Shown here: piece by piece, positions 53,225 through 61,349 of the stretch
How positions within the stretch are numbered: the first letter of the stretch is position 1
Layout of the letters: the number at the start of each line of letters is the position of its first letter
DNA from: CBDDLD01 sp965250025
GTDB lineage: Bacteria > Bacteroidota > Bacteroidia > Flavobacteriales > Flavobacteriaceae
Assembly (NCBI GenBank): GCA_965250025.1
Contig: OZ252283.1
Span: 558,001 to 622,000 of the forward strand
Direction of reading: 5' to 3'
Length of the DNA: 64,000 bases
Translations under genes and position numbers: made by a program
Notes under the pieces: generated by a model
Databases searched by the model: none
Told to the model about the DNA's origin: nothing
What the model saw: the letters and a program-made list of their open reading frames with translations, nothing else

Positions 53225-53740
53225 TTATAATTCTTCAATATTTTCTTTTAATTTTTTTAAAGCGCCATAAATTCTTTTTTCAACAGCTTTAGTTGAAATG
53301 TCTAACAATTCAGCAATTTCTTTAAATCGTTTTCCTTCAACTCTGTTCATCAAAAAAGCGACCCTTTGTGCTTCTGTCAGATTAGAAATTGCAGTTTGAA
53401 GCTTTTCATTAAACTCTTTTTCCCTTAAAATGTGTTCAGGAGTGATATGGGTTGAACTCTTATGAGGTTGTTGTTGATATTTTAAAACTACTTTTTTGTG
53501 TGTTGCTACATTAAGACTCAGGTTATTTGCAACTGTATAAAGAAACGCTCTGGCTTTATTTGGTGTTACCTTTCCACAATTTTCCCATAATTTAATGAAG
53601 GCTTCTTGTACTTTATCACTTGGATTAAAGCTTTCTCCAAACTTATAATAAAGAAAATCATGAAGGTCCTTGGAATGTTTGGTAAAAAGCGATGAGAAGA
53701 TTTTTTCATCACAAACGTTATCAAAAAGGTTTTTACTCAT
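53225..53740 (-). CDS. ECF RNA polymerase sigma factor (FecI-like, Bacteroidota type)
   Basis: 171 residues. Region 2 covers about residues 15-80 (KLWENCGKVTPNKARAFLYT, VANNLSLNVATHKK) and region 4 about 115-165 with LTEAQRVAFLMNRVEGKRFK and the helix-turn-helix EIAELLDISTKAVEKRIYGA. It should direct transcription of its own operon when FecR and the receptor sense ligand. A TACTTTTG sits at 53837-53830 on this strand as a possible -7 box. Divergent from the mosaic lipoprotein at 54001. Confidence 0.95.
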   Translation of the reverse strand: MSKNLFDNVCDEKIFSSLFTKHSKDLHDFLYYKFGESFNPSDKVQEAFIKLWENCGKVTPNKARAFLYTVANNLSLNVATHKKVVLKYQQQPHKSSTHITPEHILREKEFNEKLQTAISNLTEAQRVAFLMNRVEGKRFKEIAELLDISTKAVEKRIYGALKKLKENIEEL

Positions 53741-54000
53741 TGAGATTTTAGTTAGGTAGGGACTTTTATTTTTTGATTGTTTTTGTATAAAAAAGCATAA
53801 ACCAAAAAAGTACCTTGTGGTATGATGAACAAAAGTAACAATAATAATTTTTTGGTAGTTCTTGTATTTTCACTTGTGTCATCTTAAAAACAAATGAGAT
53901 GTAGCCATTTGGAGATGAGTTGAATAAAAAACAAGAAAATTAGAACTGAGGTAGGTTTTTTTTAAAGTTGTTTGTTATATAATAAAATTCTTGAAGAAAG

Positions 54001-55971
54001 ATGAAAGTTAAATTTTGCCCCAACTTACTGATTATTATTTTCTTGTCCTTGTTCATGATGGCATGTCAGGAAGAGGAAACGGATACTATTACTGCAGATA
54101 ATCAGGAAACTATTGCAGCCAATTCTGATTTAGCTCAATTAATGAAGAGCGCTACGGCTAATGACGGATCGATAGATGATTTTCTGGATGAGTCCAGTTG
54201 TTTTTCAGTAAGCTTACCCGTTACAATTACTATAGGAAACACAGTGATAACAATTAACTCAGAAGAGGATCTGCATGAGTTAGAAACATTTGTCGAGAGC
54301 TTTAATGAGGACGATTACGATATTGAATTTACATTTCCGATAAGCATTGTTTTTGGAGACTTTTCAGAAATAGTGATAGAAAATGAGGAAGCACTTGCAA
54401 TATTTGTTGAAGATTGTATAGACAGCAATGAAGAGGAAGACATCATTGAATGTATAGATTTCCAATATCCAATTTCATTTTCAGTTTTTGATACCAGTTT
54501 TCAAATCATAGATACAGTTACCATAGAAGATGACGAAGGACTATATGTGTTTTTGAATAGTCTTGAAGATGATAACGAAGCCCTTGTGGTTAGTTTGGAT
54601 TATCCAGTTACTTTAGTATATGCAGATGGCAATACTATTGAAGTAAATTCTAATGAGGAATTGGTTAATGCTATAGATGCTGCTGAAGAAGATTGTAATG
54701 ATTCTGAAGATGCATGTAATGCAGAAGATGTACAACAGGCACTTGTAGAATGTGTTTGGGAATTAGATTATGATAATACCGAATTGCAATTTGTATTTAA
54801 TGAAAATGGAGCGGTTATGATTAATGAAGGTATTGCAACTTCAGCTGTAGGAGGTAATTGGATACTCACTACGACAGATGATGGTCTTATATTAACATTT
54901 AGCGAGCTTACCGGGTATCAGGATGATTTTGGTGGTGGATGGTTAGTCGTAGAATGTGATGATGATCGTATTAAACTTGTTCGTGGTGACGAAGTGTTGG
55001 TGTTTGAACAAAATTGTAACTACCAGGAAGCACAATGTGACTGGAGTCAGATGCAAGTTGCCAATTATCTGATTGAATGTTTACACAAGCCAACCTTAAA
55101 TGGTCATACGCCAATTCAGACAACATTTAACTTTAAAGAAGATAATACGTTATCAATACTATATGAAGGCGATTTACTGTTCTCAGGAACCTGGGATATT
55201 GCCACTATAGATAACCAAATAACTGTATTTATTACTGTGCCGGGATTAGAGGCTTACAGTCAACAATGGCATATTGGAAGTTGTGAGGAAGAAGGTCTGC
55301 TGGTGTTGATAAGTGGTCAGGATGAACTGATATTCGAACGAGATTGCGGCGTAAATAATCCTTTCCAATGTTTTCAGGATATCGACGGTGATTATGAGAT
55401 ATGTGATAATGATGGTGACGGTATTGCAGTAATAGACCTCACACAATACTATAGCAATTGTACAGGCAATTCAAATGTAATCGTAAGCTATCACGTTACA
55501 CAGGCAGATGCAGAAACTGCAGTTGGTCCAATAGCATCCCCTCAAGTATTTACCAATTATGCCAACCCACAGACCATATATGTTAGAGTAGAAGCTAATA
55601 ATGGCACTTATGAGGTCTTTAACTTTGATGTCATTGTGGAAAATTGCACAAGTGGCTGCGATGATGAAGATATTATGTTCAATTTGATGGAATGTGAATG
55701 GAATATTGTCAATTACAATGGCAGTGATAACTTACTGGTGTATGATCTGGATTTTGAAACAGAAGAAGTGTTGATGATTACAAATACTAGTAGTAATGAA
55801 CCTTTCACAGCATTATGGGATGTGTCGGGATCGACCATTGTGTTTAGTAATGTTGCTGCACCAAACATCCAAGCCATAAATGGTCTTTGGGAAGTTGTAG
55901 AGTGTGGTGTTGATAGACTGGAACTGCATAGAGATAATGATATTATGATCCTAGAAAGGGATTGTAATTAA
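54001..55971 (+). CDS. Acidic mosaic lipoprotein with repeated beta domains
   Basis: 656 residues, very rich in Asp and Glu. Lipobox MMAC (Cys22) followed by QEEETD. Residues about 65-245 hold four short repeats each opening with a P(V/I)(T/S) strand (LPVTITIGNTVITIN, FPISIVFGDFSEIVI, YPISFSVFDTSFQII, YPVTLVYADGNTIEV). Then come three domains of about 100 residues that start with (E)C.W or similar and end with (V/I)FE.(N/D)C, with an Ig-like domain between the second and third that resembles the N-terminal repeats of the LRR protein at 26785 (PQTIYVRV against PQTIYARV). No known enzyme motif. Probably a surface binding protein; it may be under the adjacent ECF sigma factor. Confidence 0.85.
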   Translation: MKVKFCPNLLIIIFLSLFMMACQEEETDTITADNQETIAANSDLAQLMKSATANDGSIDDFLDESSCFSVSLPVTITIGNTVITINSEEDLHELETFVESFNEDDYDIEFTFPISIVFGDFSEIVIENEEALAIFVEDCIDSNEEEDIIECIDFQYPISFSVFDTSFQIIDTVTIEDDEGLYVFLNSLEDDNEALVVSLDYPVTLVYADGNTIEVNSNEELVNAIDAAEEDCNDSEDACNAEDVQQALVECVWELDYDNTELQFVFNENGAVMINEGIATSAVGGNWILTTTDDGLILTFSELTGYQDDFGGGWLVVECDDDRIKLVRGDEVLVFEQNCNYQEAQCDWSQMQVANYLIECLHKPTLNGHTPIQTTFNFKEDNTLSILYEGDLLFSGTWDIATIDNQITVFITVPGLEAYSQQWHIGSCEEEGLLVLISGQDELIFERDCGVNNPFQCFQDIDGDYEICDNDGDGIAVIDLTQYYSNCTGNSNVIVSYHVTQADAETAVGPIASPQVFTNYANPQTIYVRVEANNGTYEVFNFDVIVENCTSGCDDEDIMFNLMECEWNIVNYNGSDNLLVYDLDFETEEVLMITNTSSNEPFTALWDVSGSTIVFSNVAAPNIQAINGLWEVVECGVDRLELHRDNDIMILERDCN

Positions 55972-56015
55972 GATAACCGCTTAATAACCATAGTTTTTTA
56001 AGTATTAAGTTGAAA

Positions 56016-56048
56016 AGGGGTTGCTGGGATAGAGCAGCCTCTTTTTTT
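56016..56048 (+). terminator. Intrinsic terminator after the mosaic lipoprotein gene
   Basis: AGGGGTTGCT (56016-56025) pairs with AGCAGCCTCT (56033-56042) using two G-U pairs in RNA, and a run of T follows. Confidence 0.85.
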
Positions 56049-56096
56049 GTTGATATAATTTACAATCTCAAAGTCATAAAATCACTTGTAAATGCT

Positions 56097-56104
56097 TAAA
56101 TTTG
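56097..56104 (+). promoter_or_regulatory. Candidate -7 element for ffh
   Basis: TAAATTTG matches TAnnTTTG and lies 24 nt before the ffh ATG at 56129. It covers 56102, the first base of an upstream in-frame ATG-like start, which would then lie at or before the transcript start; this favours the later start codon. Confidence 0.45.
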
Positions 56105-56128
56105 CGTCTTTCAAAAACGATTAAGATC

Positions 56129-57457
56129 ATGTTTAATAATTTAAGTGATAAGTTAGATAAAGCGTTACACGTATTAAAAGGACATGGCAGCATCACGGAG
56201 GTTAATGTTGCTGAAACTTTAAAAGAAGTAAGACGAGCGCTTTTAGATGCCGATGTAAATTTTAAAATAGCTAAGGAATTTACCAATAAAGTCAAAGAAA
56301 AAGCACTGGGGCAAAATGTATTAACAACATTACAGCCAGGGCAATTGATGGTAAAGATCGTTAAGGATGAGCTCACAGAGTTGATGGGAGGTGATGCAGA
56401 AGGTATTAATCTTTCTGGTAATCCAAGTGTAATCTTAATGTCTGGATTGCAAGGTTCGGGTAAGACAACATTTTCTGGTAAACTCGCCAATTATCTAAAA
56501 AATAAGAAAACCAAAAAACCACTTTTAGTGGCCTGTGATGTTTACCGTCCGGCTGCAATAGATCAGTTACATGTGGTAGGTGATCAGATAGGGGTAGAGG
56601 TCTACAGTGATAGAGATAATAATGATCCGGTAGCCATTTCAAAGGCAGGTATAGCCCACGCAAAAGCTAATGGGCATAATGTGGTCATTATTGATACAGC
56701 AGGACGTTTAGCCATTGATGAGGCTATGATGACCGAAATCTCTAATATTCATAAAGCTATTGAACCGCAAGAAACACTTTTTGTGGTCGATTCTATGACG
56801 GGTCAGGATGCCGTAAATACAGCAAAGGCCTTTAATGATATCCTGAATTTTGATGGTGTAATTCTTACCAAATTAGATGGTGATACACGTGGTGGTGCTG
56901 CCATATCGATTAAATCCGTAGTAGATAAGCCAATTAAGTTCATAGGTACTGGAGAAAAAATGGAAGCCATTGATGTGTTCTATCCGGCACGTATGGCAGA
57001 CAGAATTCTGGGGATGGGAGATGTGGTCTCTTTAGTAGAAAGAGCACAGGAGCAATTTGATGAGCAAGAAGCCAGAAAATTACAGAAAAAAATCGCCAAG
57101 AATCAGTTTGGTTTTGATGATTTCCTCAAGCAGATACAGCAGATAAAGAAAATGGGTAACATGAAAGATCTGATAGGCATGATACCCGGAGCAGGAAAAA
57201 TGATGAAAGATGTGGATATTGATGATGATGCATTTAAGGGTATCGAGGCCATAATTCATTCTATGACACCTGCAGAACGTTCAAACCCTTCAATAATTAA
57301 TGCCAGTCGTAAAAAGCGAATAGGTAAAGGTTCAGGAACATCTGTACAACAAGTTAACCAATTGCTGAAACAGTTCAATCAGATGAGTAAAATGATGAAA
57401 ATGATGCAAGGCGGTGGCGGAAAACGTATGATGCAAATGATGAAAGGCATGCGATAA
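56129..57457 (+). CDS. ffh: Signal recognition particle protein Ffh
   Basis: 442 residues from the ATG at 56129 (MFNNLSDKLDKALHVLKGHG); the frame is open nine codons earlier but that part overlaps the -7 box. N domain, G domain with G1 LQGSGKTTFSGKL, RRALLDADVNF, VACDVYRPAAIDQL, DTAGRLAIDE and TKLDGDTRGGAA, and the methionine-rich M domain (MSKMMKMMQGGGGKRMMQMM). It brings signal-anchored proteins to the membrane with the 4.5S RNA. The RNA gene itself was not seen in this window. folD follows after 28 nt. Confidence 0.97.
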   Translation: MFNNLSDKLDKALHVLKGHGSITEVNVAETLKEVRRALLDADVNFKIAKEFTNKVKEKALGQNVLTTLQPGQLMVKIVKDELTELMGGDAEGINLSGNPSVILMSGLQGSGKTTFSGKLANYLKNKKTKKPLLVACDVYRPAAIDQLHVVGDQIGVEVYSDRDNNDPVAISKAGIAHAKANGHNVVIIDTAGRLAIDEAMMTEISNIHKAIEPQETLFVVDSMTGQDAVNTAKAFNDILNFDGVILTKLDGDTRGGAAISIKSVVDKPIKFIGTGEKMEAIDVFYPARMADRILGMGDVVSLVERAQEQFDEQEARKLQKKIAKNQFGFDDFLKQIQQIKKMGNMKDLIGMIPGAGKMMKDVDIDDDAFKGIEAIIHSMTPAERSNPSIINASRKKRIGKGSGTSVQQVNQLLKQFNQMSKMMKMMQGGGGKRMMQMMKGMR

Positions 57458-57485
57458 CTAATAATTACTAAATACAAGAGAGCAA

Positions 57486-58373
57486 ATGACTATACTAGAC
57501 GGCAAAAAGATCAGTAATGACATTAAAGATGAGATTACTGAACAAGTAAAACAGATGAAGGAAAGAGGGGAGAAAGTACCTCATCTGGCGGCTGTAATTG
57601 TTGGAAATGATGGTGCAAGTTTAACTTACGTTGGAAGTAAGGTTAGGGCTTGTGAACGTATAGGATTTGAATCGACCTTAGTAAAGATGTCTAACACTAC
57701 CAGCGAAATAGAATTGTTAGACAAAATTGAAGAATTGAATAATAATGATGATATCGATGGGTTTATTATTCAATTGCCACTTCCACCGCAAATAGATACA
57801 CAAAAAGTTTTAATGGCTGTTGATCCTGACAAGGATGTGGATGGTTTCCACCCTATGAATTTTGGAAAAATGGCATTAGATATGTCTACATTTATTCCGG
57901 CAACACCATTTGGAATTTTGGAACTATTAGACCGTTATAATGTTGAAACAAAAGGTAAACATACTGTGGTTATAGGACGATCGCATATCGTAGGCCGCCC
58001 TATGAGTATCTTGATGGGTAGAAAAGGCTTCCCGGGAAATTCTACAGTAACATTAACCCATAGCCATACCAAAAATATTACACAAATTACGTCGCAGGCA
58101 GATATTATCATTACGGCTCTTGGTGTACCGGGATTTTTAAAAGCAGAAATGGTAAAAGATGATGTGGTTATTATTGATGTCGGGATTACAAGAGTACCAG
58201 ACGAGACTAAAGCAAAGGGCTATTACATTACAGGTGATGTGGATTTTGAAAATGTAAGTAAAAAAGCAAGTTACATTACACCGGTGCCTGGGGGTGTAGG
58301 ACCAATGACCATAGCCATGCTACTCAAGAATACACTTTTGGCCAGAGAGCGCCATAGAAGTTCTAAAGCATAA
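57486..58373 (+). CDS. folD: Bifunctional methylenetetrahydrofolate dehydrogenase/cyclohydrolase
   Basis: 295 residues. Active-site segment YVGSKVRACERIGFES with the catalytic Lys, GFIIQLPLPPQIDTQKV, DVDGFHPMNFGKM, the NADP-binding VIGRSHIVGRPMSILMG and the C-terminal TPVPGGVGPMTIAMLL. It converts methylene-THF to formyl-THF for purine and initiator-tRNA synthesis. Follows ffh in the same direction. Its stop directly abuts the stop of the convergent VOC gene (TAATTA). Confidence 0.97.
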   Translation: MTILDGKKISNDIKDEITEQVKQMKERGEKVPHLAAVIVGNDGASLTYVGSKVRACERIGFESTLVKMSNTTSEIELLDKIEELNNNDDIDGFIIQLPLPPQIDTQKVLMAVDPDKDVDGFHPMNFGKMALDMSTFIPATPFGILELLDRYNVETKGKHTVVIGRSHIVGRPMSILMGRKGFPGNSTVTLTHSHTKNITQITSQADIIITALGVPGFLKAEMVKDDVVIIDVGITRVPDETKAKGYYITGDVDFENVSKKASYITPVPGGVGPMTIAMLLKNTLLARERHRSSKA

Positions 58374-58793
58374 TTACTTTGCAAAAAGCTGCTCAGGATC
58401 TTTGAAAGCTTTAAACTCCAAGGCATTACCGCAAGGGTCTTTAAAAAACATTGTGGCTTGTTCTCCAACTTGCCCCTCGAATCTTATATAAGGCTCGATC
58501 ACAAAGTCAATAGTTTTGCTTTTTAGATGACGGGCAAAATCATGAAAGTCATCCCAGGGAAGTACTATGCCAAAGTGGGGTACTGGTACATGTTTACCAT
58601 CTACGGTATTGGTATGCGTCTCGTATTTTGATTTTGGTTTGTAATGGATGACGAGTTGGTGTCCAAAAAAATTGTAGTCTACCCAATGCTCACTACTTCT
58701 GCCTTCTTCAAAATTAAGGGTTTTAGAGTAGAAGGTTCGGCATAATGCCAGATCATAAACAGGAATAGCAAGATGAAAAGGTGCCAGGCTCAT
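58374..58793 (-). CDS. VOC-superfamily protein
   Basis: 139 residues. FHLAIPVYDLALCRTFYSKT opens the first module; the second ends with ATMFFKDPCGNALEFKAFKD. It resembles a family annotated as glyoxalase-like in many bacteria, with likely metal ligands His3-region, Glu and His in VPHFGIVLPWDDF, though the substrate is unknown. Last gene of the six-gene minus operon, 2 nt after the rluF-like gene. Confidence 0.82.
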   Translation of the reverse strand: MSLAPFHLAIPVYDLALCRTFYSKTLNFEEGRSSEHWVDYNFFGHQLVIHYKPKSKYETHTNTVDGKHVPVPHFGIVLPWDDFHDFARHLKSKTIDFVIEPYIRFEGQVGEQATMFFKDPCGNALEFKAFKDPEQLFAK

Positions 58794-58795
58794 AA

Positions 58796-59557
58796 TTAAG
58801 TATGCTTTCTTTTAGAGTTATGGTGTTTGGGTTCAAAGGTTTTTTTGGAATCACTAATTAGCACACTCAAGGTTTTAAATTCCTCAGAGGTTAATGCTCT
58901 ATATTGACCAATAGGAAGATCAAGTTTAATGTTCATAATTCTAACGCGTTTGAGTTGTGTGACCTCATAATCAAGATATTCACACATACGCCTTATTTGG
59001 CGATTCAATCCTTGAGTTAAGATAATTCTAAAAGTGTATTTGCTAAGCTTTTCAACCGTACACTTTTTAGTAATAGTATCTAAAACGGGGACACCGTTGG
59101 CCATTCTTTGGATAAAGGTTTGAGATATGGGTTTGTTAACGGTTACAACATATTCCTTTTCATGATTATTACTGGCTCTGAGTATTTTATTTACGATGTC
59201 GCCATCATCAGTCAATAAGATTAAGCCTTCGCTGGGTTTATCGAGCCGGCCTATAGGAAAGATACGTTTAGGATAATTGATAAAATCAATGATATTATCT
59301 TTTTCTACACGTGTATCCGTAGTACAAACAATTCCGACAGGTTTGTTAAACGCTAAATAAACGAAGTCGTTTTTGCGTTGCCCCACAATTTCACCATCCA
59401 CTTTTACAATATCGTTATTGGCAACTTTAGTTCCCATTTCAGGAATCTTGTCATTAATGGTTACCCTACCGGCTTCAATGAGTCGGTCCGCTTCTCTTCT
59501 GGAGCAAAAACCTGCTTCGCTGAGGTATTTGTTTAGACGCTTTAGATCTTCAGACAT
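58796..59557 (-). CDS. rluF: 23S rRNA pseudouridine synthase, RluF-like (RsuA family)
   Basis: 253 residues. N-terminal S4 domain (LKRLNKYLSEAGFCSRREAD, RLIEAGRVTINDK) followed by the catalytic domain with the aspartate motif GRLDKPSEGLILLTDDGDIV and the C-terminal LTQGLNRQIRRMCEYLDYEV. The latter pattern fits RluF, which modifies U2604 of 23S rRNA in E. coli; RluB is a less likely alternative. In the operon 21 nt after the hydrolase gene. Confidence 0.88.
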   Translation of the reverse strand: MSEDLKRLNKYLSEAGFCSRREADRLIEAGRVTINDKIPEMGTKVANNDIVKVDGEIVGQRKNDFVYLAFNKPVGIVCTTDTRVEKDNIIDFINYPKRIFPIGRLDKPSEGLILLTDDGDIVNKILRASNNHEKEYVVTVNKPISQTFIQRMANGVPVLDTITKKCTVEKLSKYTFRIILTQGLNRQIRRMCEYLDYEVTQLKRVRIMNIKLDLPIGQYRALTSEEFKTLSVLISDSKKTFEPKHHNSKRKHT

Positions 59558-59578
59558 GAGGTAAAGTTACAATATTCT

Positions 59579-60406
59579 TTAACGGTTTATAAATGCTATA
59601 ATTTTTGGAGTAAGCGATTTGTCTTTAAGACCATGGCCGAAACCTTTGGTAGTAATCAATTCCGAGTTTTCATAGCGATTAGCAAATAATAGCGCATCTT
59701 CATAAGGAATGATCTTATCCTGTTTGTCATGAATGATTAACCCTTCGGCTTTAATGGCTTTAGTGAAATTTGCAGCCGAAAAATAATCGACAGATTTACC
59801 AAAACGTTCCAGGACAATGCGATCCAATCCTTCTGATATACGCTTGTTATAGCCCATCATAATTTTATAACGATCAAAAACACCGGTAAAATGGGCAGGT
59901 GCACCAAGTAAGATTAATTTCTTTACACTAGGAAGCTGATGATTGTATTGACAAAACACACTGGCCATACCACCAACAGAGTGACCTATTAATATTTCAG
60001 GTTCAAATAATTTGGCAACAGTATGTATGAATTCAGAATACAATACAGCATTAAATTGTCTGCCATCAGATTTACCATGAGCCGGACCATCTAAAGCAAT
60101 AATATTGTAACCTTGCGCTTGTAAATCCTTTAAGATATATTTCCATCGAGAAGCGTTACTTTCCCAACCATGGATTAATAACACGGTTTTATTAGTTCCG
60201 GACCATTGGTATGTGGCAATGTTTAGATTTTCATAACGAAGTACCTGAGATTTGGCTGAACTTACAATAGATTCCTGCTGTTCTGAATAGCGCCCTTTTC
60301 TCGGTGAAGCAAATAAGTTCAAAGCCTTATTTGCAGCATAATTGGAGGATATAATACTGGTGGCATTTAAGGCTTTACCAATAGATTTGACAACAAAACT
60401 ACTCAT
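59579..60406 (-). CDS. Alpha/beta hydrolase
   Basis: 275 residues. Typical order: oxyanion-side strand VLLIHGWESNASRW, nucleophile Ser in LIGHSVGGMASVF, acidic residue in HDKQDKIIPYEDA, and His in KGFGHGLKDKS. An N-terminal 60-residue extension contains a basic segment (SPRKGRYSEQQESIV). Substrate unknown; probably an esterase or lipase-like enzyme. Starts 6 nt after the cupin gene stop and is in the same operon. Confidence 0.85.
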   Translation of the reverse strand: MSSFVVKSIGKALNATSIISSNYAANKALNLFASPRKGRYSEQQESIVSSAKSQVLRYENLNIATYQWSGTNKTVLLIHGWESNASRWKYILKDLQAQGYNIIALDGPAHGKSDGRQFNAVLYSEFIHTVAKLFEPEILIGHSVGGMASVFCQYNHQLPSVKKLILLGAPAHFTGVFDRYKIMMGYNKRISEGLDRIVLERFGKSVDYFSAANFTKAIKAEGLIIHDKQDKIIPYEDALLFANRYENSELITTKGFGHGLKDKSLTPKIIAFINR

Positions 60407-60412
60407 AATAAA

Positions 60413-60778
60413 TTAATCTTCTCTGTTTACAAGATCTATAGAAAAAGCAGGACGGCAAATAGCAATATATTCACAAGACTCATTAAAGGGGTTAGAATAC
60501 TGTACTCTTGTATTTTTTAAAACCTTTATAGATTGTCCGGCTTCTAAAACTAAAGTCTCATCTTCAATAACAAATTGTTTTTTGCCTTTAATAATAAAGG
60601 TATACTCATCAAATTCCGGGGTTTGAAAAGGTTCACTCCATCCGGGAGGTGCGATCATATGTGCTATGCTGATTTCGGAATTACCATCAGTAGCCAAACC
60701 AAAATGTTCATTAATGATTTTACCATCATTTGTAGGCACTGTAAAAGGTGTGTCTTGAATGATATACTTCTGTTTCAT
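60413..60778 (-). CDS. Cupin-domain protein
   Basis: 121 residues, one small beta-barrel. The cupin motifs are present in the forms SIAHMIAPPGWSEPFQTPEF and FDEYTFIIKGKKQFVIEDET; the usual metal-binding histidines are partly replaced (only one clear His in motif 1), so metal binding is uncertain. Function unknown. It lies 11 nt after the lipoprotein gene and 6 nt before the hydrolase gene. Confidence 0.78.
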   Translation of the reverse strand: MKQKYIIQDTPFTVPTNDGKIINEHFGLATDGNSEISIAHMIAPPGWSEPFQTPEFDEYTFIIKGKKQFVIEDETLVLEAGQSIKVLKNTRVQYSNPFNESCEYIAICRPAFSIDLVNRED

Positions 60779-60789
60779 TATATCAGTAT

Positions 60790-61338
60790 TTACCAGTGGA
60801 TCATAAAAAATTTAACCTTTGCATTATCCGGAATTTGCACAGGTGAAATGGTCATGGTATTGTCAAAACGCATGTTTGCCGGGAGCTCCTTTTTATCAAT
60901 AGTAAATGACGCATTTATTTCATCTACAGTAACGACGATAGAGTTGATAAGGTTATCGACCTTAGAAACTTTATAATTGTCATTAATAGCTTTAAAAGTA
61001 CTAATTGCAGATATGCCCTTGTCCGTTTTATAACGTTGATCTACAATTCTCACTGTATTGATCAAAGACGTAGAATCGTTAACTTTAATTGGAGAAACGA
61101 TGAGTAATTTTTTACCACTTTTATCAAATATTTCTATGTTGTTAATGTTGCCGTTAAATTCAGCGCCATCTGTAAATTTTACAATAGAATCATTAATAAA
61201 GAGTGTTTTTAGATCTTTTACTTGTGTGGAGTCGGTAAGTAGACCTACATTAGAAGCACCAATATTGTATGGGTCTATTTCCTTTTTACAACCGGTTAAG
61301 ATCAAAATTAATATTAGGGCAGATAAAGTGTTTTTCAT
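60790..61338 (-). CDS. Lipoprotein of unknown function
   Basis: 182 residues from the ATG at 61338; a TTG two codons earlier would add two residues. Lipobox LTGC (Cys17) followed by KKEIDPYNIGASNVGLLTDS. The rest alternates beta strands with DGAEFNGNINNIEIFDKSGK and LLIVSPIKVNDSTSLINTVR; I recognise no conserved enzyme motif. After Cys the KKEID tail also resembles a surface-export signal. In the HerA-like operon, 11 nt from its neighbour. Confidence 0.75.
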   Translation of the reverse strand: MKNTLSALILILILTGCKKEIDPYNIGASNVGLLTDSTQVKDLKTLFINDSIVKFTDGAEFNGNINNIEIFDKSGKKLLIVSPIKVNDSTSLINTVRIVDQRYKTDKGISAISTFKAINDNYKVSKVDNLINSIVVTVDEINASFTIDKKELPANMRFDNTMTISPVQIPDNAKVKFFMIHW

Positions 61339-61349
61339 GGTCAATAGAA

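Noticed and set aside
54001..55971. Type IX sorting domain in the mosaic lipoprotein
   Set aside because: The C-terminus ends in a Cys-framed beta domain and lacks the YPNP and G(I/L)Y pattern; it is anchored by its lipid instead.
56074..56490. 138-codon ORF on the minus strand
   Set aside because: Lies over the start of ffh, whose N and G domains are clearly coded on the other strand.
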